Below are positions 57,952 to 64,000 of a stretch of DNA of 64,000 nt, in pieces. The position numbers and the translations under genes are program-made. Location: NCBI RefSeq assembly GCF_001039355.2, contig NW_019773947.1, positions 321,044-385,043 on the forward strand, read 5' to 3'. The notes beneath the pieces were generated by a model, which was given only the letters and a program-made list of their open reading frames with translations, was not told where the DNA came from and made no database searches. Each line of letters starts with the position of its first letter. Position 1 is the stretch's first letter. The stretch is from Lingula anatina. Taxonomy: Eukaryota; Brachiopoda; Lingulata; Lingulida; Lingulidae.

Positions 57952-58222
57952 GCGAATGTTTCGTCTTTTCCCCCTGCTGTGTGCTTCTGTGAATTCGACT
58001 CTTCAATCCATGTGGACTCGTCGCTCTGGGAAATGTACATCGAATAACCAACGCAGAAAAATTAATCGTAAATGGACTGAAATCCAAGCTACTGGCGATG
58101 ACTTCACCCGTCGATAGAAATTAAGGACAGTAAAATTTTTTTTTTTTGAGGCTGGGGGGGGGACAGGGGGAGGTGTAGGTAAATTGTAAAAGATCTAATC
58201 TCATTCTTATTTCTTTTTACAG
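57952..58222. other. Left flank of the mini-exon array
   Basis: At 58098-58124 is a degenerate class-B exon end (gatgacttcacccgtcgatag … ttaag) followed by gacagt instead of a GT donor. The next part resembles array intron sequence (gggacagggggaggtgtaggtaaattg). Upstream of it nothing is recognised. Confidence 0.5.
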
Positions 58223-58294
58223 GACATACATTGTGTAGAAGATGACGAGTGCCTATCATCAAACATAGACTACTTTTCGGATCAACAATTTAAG
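58223..58294 (+). CDS. Class A mini-exon 1 (phase 0, 24 codons)
   Basis: Acceptor ttctttttacag, donor gttagt. The exon encodes an acidic peptide beginning DI, with a three-codon insert (HCV) relative to other copies, then EDDECLSSNIDY and ending DQQFK. It stands for all class A copies, which are 57-72 nt and multiples of three. No start codon, stop or flanking gene that uses these exons has been found, so expression is inference. Confidence 0.4.
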
Positions 58295-58511
58295 GTTAGT
58301 AAATTTTATTTTTTTGGAGGAGATAGGAAAATTGAAAAAAAAATCTTACCTAGTTTTATTTCTTTTTACAGGACACAAAAGATGATGACAACATTGACTT
58401 CACACGTCGATAGAGGTTGAGGTCAGTAAAATTTCTTTTTTTTTCTTTCTTTCTTTTTTTTTTTTTTTTTTTTTTTTTGAGGGGGGNTTGGGGTACTTTT
58501 ATTTATTTATT

Positions 58512-58542
<31 letters not shown>

Positions 58543-59504
58543 GGGGGGAGGGGACAGGGGGAGGTGTAGGTAAATTGTAAAAGATCTAATCTCATTCTTC
58601 TTTCTTTTTACAGGACATAGAAGATGACGAGTGCCTATCATCGAACATAGACTACTCTTCGGATCAACAATTTAAGGTTAGTAAATTTCATTTTTGGATG
58701 GGATAGGTAAATTGAAAAAAAATCTAATCTAGTTTTATTTCTTTTCTTTTTACAGGACATATAAGGTGATGAGCAACTCTACACAGACATTAACTTCACA
58801 CGTCGATATAGATGTTAAGGTTAGTAAATTTTCTTTTTTGGGGGGTGGGTGGGGATGGGGGGTGTAGGTAAATTGAAAAAGATCTAATCATTCCCATTTT
58901 TTTACAGGACATAGAAGATGATGAGCGACTCTAACCAGACATTGACTTCATACGTAGATAGAAGTTAAGGTTAGTAAACTTTAAACTTTATTGGGGGGTG
59001 GGGACGGGGGGTGTAGGTAAATTGAAAAAAGATCTAATCTCATTCTTTTTTTCTTTTTACAGGACATAGATGAGTGCCTACCAACGAACATTGGCTATTC
59101 TTTGGTTCAACAATTTAAGGTTAGTAAATTTCAACTTTTTTGGAGGGGATAGGAAAATTGAAAAAAAAATCTTATCTAGTTTTTTTTTTTTTTTTCAGGA
59201 CATAGAAGATGATGAGTGCCTCCAATCAGACATTGACTTCATACGTAGATAGAAGTTAAGGTTAGTAAACTTTGAACTTTTTTTTTTTTTTGGGGGGGGG
59301 GGAGGGGACGGGGAGGTAGGTAAATTGAAAAAGATCTTATCTATTTTTATTTCTTTTTACAGAACATAGAAGATGATGATGAGTGCCTACCAACGAACAT
59401 AGACTACTCTTCGGATCAACAATTTAAGGTGAGTAAAATTTATTTTTTTGGAGGGGATAGGAAAATTGAGAAAAAAACTAATCTCGTGATATTTCTCTTT
59501 ACAG

Positions 59505-59566
59505 GACATAGAAGATGATGAGTAACTCTACACAGACATTGACTTCACACGTTGATAGAAGTTGAG
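59505..59566 (+). other. Class B mini-exon 5 (62 nt, in-frame stop)
   Basis: It starts like class A (DIEDDE) but has TAA at codon 7 and is 62 nt long, so inclusion would both stop and shift the frame. Other class B copies stop at TAG after DFTRR-like codons or elsewhere. The donor is gttagt, the acceptor tttacag. In effect it is a poison-exon-like unit, if spliced at all. Confidence 0.4.
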
Positions 59567-59644
59567 GTTAGTAAACTTTCTTATTTTTTTGGATGGTGTA
59601 GGTAAATTGAAAAAGATCTAATCTGATTCTCATATTTTTTACAG

Positions 59645-59707
59645 GACATAGAAGATGATGAGTGCCTACCATCGAACATAGACTACTCATCGGATCAACA
59701 ATTTAAG
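59645..59707 (+). CDS. Class A mini-exon 5 (consensus-like, 21 codons)
   Basis: A 63-nt open unit beginning DIEDDECLPSNIDY and ending DQQFK, with acceptor tttttacag and donor gttagt. It is close to the consensus of the seven class A copies. Splicing of any number of class A copies to one another would keep the reading frame. Confidence 0.4.
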
Positions 59708-62619
59708 GTTAGTAAATTTTGATTTTTGAAGATGATAGGAAAATTGAAAAAAAAACCTAATCTAGTTTTCTTTTTACAGGCCATAGAAAATAATGAGTGC
59801 CTACCATCGAATATAGACTGCTCTTTGGATCAACAATTTAAGGTTAGTAAATTTTATTTTTTTGGAGGGGATAGGAAAATTGAAAAAAAAACTAATCTAG
59901 TGATATTTCTTTTTACAGGACATAGAAGATGATGAGCAACTCTACAGATACAATGACTTCACACATCGATATAGATGTTAAGGTTAGTAAATTTTCTTTT
60001 TTTTTATGGGGGAGGGAGGGAAGGTGAATTGAAAATGATATAATCTCATTCTCATTTTTCTTTACAGGACATAGAAGATGATGAGCAACTCTAACCAGAC
60101 ATTGACTTCATACGTCAATAGTAGTTGAGGTAAGTAAACTTTAAAAAATTGTGGGGGGGGGGGGGGGGGTGAGGGGACGGGGGGGGGAGTGTAAGTTAAT
60201 TGAAAGAGATCTAATCTCATTATTATTTCTTTTCACAGAAAATAGATGATGATGAGTGTCTACCATCGAACATTGACTATTCTTTGGTTCAACAATTTAA
60301 GGTTAGTACATTTCAATTTTTTGGAGGGGATAGGTAAATTGAAACAAGGCAGCAAAGCTGTCAAATGTATAGACTAAAAATAGAAAATAACAATGCAAAA
60401 AAAAAAGGACACTGTGCATTATGTTTAACTGCACAGTCAACATCAAATTTTAATTATGCAAAAAGGTAATACTGATGAAAGTAAAAGCATAAGGCTTCAG
60501 GCCCATGACAGTTCAAGTTCATACTTAGAAAATGCCAGAATGAGAAAAATGAAAATTTTACAAAAAAATGGCATTAATTCAATAAAAAATGATAATCCAA
60601 TAGAGCTGGTTTTCCAATTTGAGCTGTATGTCAATCCTAAAAATCATTCTTGTAAGTTGAAAAAATAATAAGTAACAGTCTTTTCATATAAATCTTTAAT
60701 TTCCAGAAAAGTTTACCAATAAAACAGGTTTTTCCAATTGAAGCTGTATTTTAGTCCTATATATCTTTCCTGTAAGTGTGAGAGGAGAAAGTGGCATGGT
60801 TTATGGTTAATGGTCACTATGGAGGCAGTGCCCAAAATAGGGCTTTCTTCAATTTTGATGCAATATTACACAATACTTAACAGCATTATGACCATTTTTT
60901 ATTAATAAAATAAAAGATTCATGGATATTCAGAAAATGTGACTAGCAAAAGTCTACAAGCCCATGGAAGTCCTTCATTACACCTTGAAAATGGCAAATTG
61001 TAAACAAAAGATAACAGTACTGTAATGAGTTTACTTTCAGTTTCAACACCTTTTTTACATAAAACAAAATAATCAAGTTACTATCATTTTTATAGGATAA
61101 ACTAAGAAAATTGCTGACATAGGAAAAATATCAATATCAATTGTCCAATTTGCTCCATTCTGAGATTCTGAACATAGTGAATGATTGAATCTGACAAACT
61201 GTTTATTTCCATTTTTGACACTTTATTACACAAAAAATGATAACAGGTTTACCGTCATTTTTATATAATCAACTAACAATATTGTTAAGAAGCAGAAGAT
61301 GTCAAAACAATACTCTTACATATCTGATTAGTTCCATAATAAGACTGTTAACATGCCTAATTTACAGACTGACACTCAAAGGTCTTCAGGCACATAAGTC
61401 GCACCTTAAGAAAAGCACAAAACAATAATGCACAAAATAGGAGACTACCAATTCTGATGCAATAATACATTGTTTAACTGCACTGTCAACATCAAATTTT
61501 AATTATGCACAACGGGTAACACCGATGAAAGTAAAAGGCTGTCTTCAGGCCCATTTGCCAGAATGAGAAAAATGAAAATTTCACAAAAACTGCATAAATG
61601 TAATAAAAATGATAATCCAATAGAGCTGGTTTTCTAATATGAACTGTATGTCAATCCTAAGAATCATTCTTGTAAGTTTTCTTTCCATAATGTTAATGGT
61701 GGCAGTGCACAAAGTAGTGCACAAGTATCAATTTTGATGCAATATTACATAATGATTAACTGTATAAATACCACCAATTTTTAAATATCTACTATTAAAA
61801 ACATGGACATTAAGAAAATTTGATTACCACTGGGCTTCATGATCAAGGGAGCTGTAAGTCCCACATTGAAAATTTCAATATGTGAAAGATAAAAATTTTT
61901 ACAAAGAAACTGTATAACTTTCAGAAAATTAACTAATGAGACAGATTTTCAAACTGAAGCTGTATTTCAGTCCTATGTTTCTTTCCTGTAAGTGTGAGAA
62001 GAGTAAGTGACATGGTTTTCCTTTCACGGTCACTATGGAGGCAGTGCCAAAAATAGGGTTGTCTTCAATCTTGATGCAATATTACACAATGCTTAACAGC
62101 ATAATAACCATCATTTTTTAATAAAATTTAATAAAATAAAAGATTCATGGATATTCAGAAAATGTGACTAGCCCATAGAGTTCAGAGTCACACTTTGAAA
62201 ATCCCCAAATGTAAACAAGAGATAACTGTATTGAAAAGATTTGTTTTTCATTTTCAACACCTTTTTTACATAAAACAAAAGAATCAATTTACTGTCATTT
62301 TTATATGATCAATTAAAAAAATGTTGTCAAAGGAAAAATATCAATGGAACAATTTTAAATGTCCAACTTGCTCCATTCTGAGATTCTTAACTTTGTGAAA
62401 GATGGAATCTGACAAACTGCAATGATATGAGTTTATTTCCATTTTTGATACTTTATTACAGAATGCATGATAACATCTGTCATTTTTATATCATCAACTA
62501 ACAATATTGTTAAGAAGCAGAAAATGTCAAAACAACACTTTTACATATCTAATTAGTTCCATAATAAGACTGTTCACATGCCTAAGAATTAAATCTGAAG
62601 AAAAATTACACAAAAACTT

Positions 62620-63007
62620 AAAGATGCATAGAAAGTCAACTTTTTGTCACAAAAACCTACCAAATGCCAGCATATAGTTTCAAGTAGTATAACTAAGAGA
62701 ATTACCAAAAGGCATTGTTTAATTTTACCTGAAAATGATGTTTGAACCGATTTTTCCGCTAGCATTTTATGCTGTATATCAGTGGGGCAGAAAAGTACAT
62801 GTAGGTCACAAAAGTAGGTTAAATTTCCAACCAAAAATTTAAAGAAAGGAGCAGTCTCAAGCTCTTTTATGGCTGATCGAGTGATCTATTCAGTTTATCC
62901 CTTGGCATGTCTAATTTATTTGAGTCGTATAAGAAACTAGTAGAAGTGGTTTACATGTGTTACTGGAAATCCATGCTCCACCGATGCTTGGTTCGTATGT
63001 ACCTTTA
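62620..63007. repeat. Dispersed repeat family D, copy 3
   Basis: Third copy of the family at 6606-6953 and 33755-34133, ending ttggttcgtatgtaccttt. It interrupts the tandem repeats of this region. Confidence 0.85.
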
Positions 63008-63099
63008 ACTGATCAAGCTTATTTACAAACTTGATCTGTATACTACCGTAGTCAGGGGGATCACTCCTGTGGGTTGCAAGACAAAAGGCTAATTGGTTT

Positions 63100-63720
63100 T
63101 CCTTAAATATGCGTTATCAGTGTTGCATATATGCTAAATAATGAAAAAAAACAGCATAACTTTTGTAAAAAATAGTCCAATCAAGCTGATTTTCAAATTT
63201 GACCTACATATTATGAATATTAATCAGTTCTGTAAATTTCAATCCAAAAGGAAAAACAGTTTTCAACTTATCGTGTTATCGGTGTTGCATATATGCTAAA
63301 AAGTGAAAAAAACAGCATAACTTTTATAAAAATGGCCTGATAATGCTGATTTTCGAACTTGACCTGCATATTGTGAATATTCATCAGATCTGTAAGTTTC
63401 AAGCCAAAAAGTAAAACGGTTTTTCACTTATTGTGTTATCAGTGTTATAAAAATGCTGGAAAAAATGAAAAAACAGCATAACTTCCATAAAAATGGCGTG
63501 ACCATGCTGATTTTCAAACTTGACATCTGTGTCTGTACATAAAAACAACAGCTTGACTTTTGTAAAAATAGTCCAATCAAGGTGATTTTTAAACTTTACC
63601 TATGTATTATGAATATTTATCAGTTCTGTAAGTTTCAATCCAAAAGGAAAATCGGTTTTCCACTTATCCTGTTATCGGTGTTGCATATATGCTAAAAAAA
63701 GTGAAAAAAACAGCATAAAT
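63100..63720 (+). repeat. About 165-bp tandem repeat, four to five units
   Basis: Each unit runs gtgtt-catatatgctaaa…gaaaaaa-cagcataactt…aaaaatagtccaatcaagctgattttcaaa-ttgacct…tcagttctgtaagtttcaa-ccaaaa. Units start near 63119, 63281, 63441 and 63679; one partial unit (about 63540-63675) lacks the start. Confidence 0.75.
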
Positions 63721-64000
63721 TTTATAACAAGGCAGCAAAGCTGTCAAATGTACAGACAAAAAACAGGAAATAACTATGCACAAAATAGGCTACTGTCAAT
63801 TCTGATGCAAAAGTACATGTTAAAGTATATGTTAAACTGCAAATTCAACATCAAATTTTAATTATGCTCAACAGGTAATAACAATGTAAGTAAAATGTGT
63901 AACAAGCATAAGGCTTCAGGCCCATGGGAGTTCAAGTTCACACTTTGAAAATGTATAACTTCCAGAAAAAGAAGCCAATTAGACTACTTTTCCAACTCAG

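Larger units (their letters stand above)
58223..60301 (+). repeat. Tandem array of 14 splice-site-bounded mini-exons
   Basis: Fourteen units each consist of an intron tail with a ctaatct-like branch point, a T-rich tract and a tttttacag-type acceptor, then 50-72 nt of exon-like sequence, then a gttagt/gtgagt/gtaagt-type donor. Class A (seven copies: 58223-58294, 58614-58676, 59063-59119, 59363-59428, 59645-59707, 59780-59842, 60239-60301) is open in phase 0. Class B (seven: 58372-58421, 58756-58819, 58908-58969, 59199-59260, 59505-59566, 59919-59982, 60068-60129) carries an in-frame stop and/or a length not divisible by three. Introns are class-specific too. The order is A B A B B A B A B A A B B A. 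Confidence 0.85.
60344..63994. repeat. Divergent tandem duplication of about 1.1 kb plus smaller repeats
   Basis: The segment 60420-61440 is repeated in order at 61470-62590 (actgca-cagtcaacatcaaattttaat, gcagtgcc-aaaatagg, tcaacaccttttttacata, ttgttaagaagcagaa). A further partial copy starts at 63720. The marker caaggcagcaaagctgtc occurs at 60353 and 63726. No protein is encoded; short open frames at 60456-60668 and 61237-61428 are incidental. Confidence 0.75.

Noticed and set aside
1-63994. CRISPR array, prokaryotic operons or ribosome binding sites
   Set aside because: Spliced genes and animal transposons show nuclear animal DNA. The regular array at 58.2-60.3 kb has splice sites and homologous units with no unique spacers.

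Overview
This is animal nuclear DNA. It is AT-rich, its coding exons have GT-AG introns with pyrimidine tracts, most of it is non-coding, and it is crowded with animal-type transposons: DIRS-like, Penelope-like, non-LTR LINE, Tc1/mariner, Harbinger and several MITE families. A TRH-receptor-type neuropeptide GPCR plus a Spätzle-like cystine-knot prohormone suggest a marine invertebrate (a lophotrochozoan or an invertebrate deuterostome). The species cannot be fixed from sequence alone.

Layout. 0-10.5 kb is mobile DNA: two copies of a long repeat, each hit by small TTA-flanked MITEs; a decayed DIRS/Ngaro-type element (Gag-like ORF, RT/RNase H, tyrosine recombinase) whose recombinase is split by one of those MITEs; an LTR-like promoter/poly(A) block; and a Penelope-like fragment with inverted arms. 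11.1-12.5 kb is a dead Tc1-like element. 16.8-18.9 kb is a large inverted repeat. 23.9-29.6 kb, minus strand, is a TRH-receptor-like gene. Its first coding exon carries TM1-TM5, and it is followed by two alternative phase-0 exons that each encode TM6-TM7. 29.8-46.7 kb is repeat-rich and otherwise empty, with Penelope-like tandem fragments, a 1-kb TA-flanked MITE and a LINE fragment. 47.2-48.7 kb, minus strand, is a three-exon Spätzle-like prohormone. 51.3-52.7 kb, minus strand, is an intronless 482-residue ORF that I do not recognise.

55.1-57.95 kb is a Harbinger-type locus: a HARBI1 transposase remnant on plus and a two-exon Myb/SANT-like protein on minus, with a partial second copy of the latter joined at an N. 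58.2-60.3 kb is the strangest stretch: 14 tandem mini-exons, each with its own branch-point-like sequence, acceptor and donor. They fall into an open 57-72-nt class and a class that carries in-frame stops or shifts the frame. 60.3-64 kb is divergent tandem repeat.

The host genes do not form an operon or pathway. The main biological points are the receptor with interchangeable TM6-TM7 exons (only one keeps the Arg that binds TRH in vertebrate receptors), the Spätzle-like ligand, the orphan ORF and the mini-exon array. Everything was read by eye; no searches or alignments were run.
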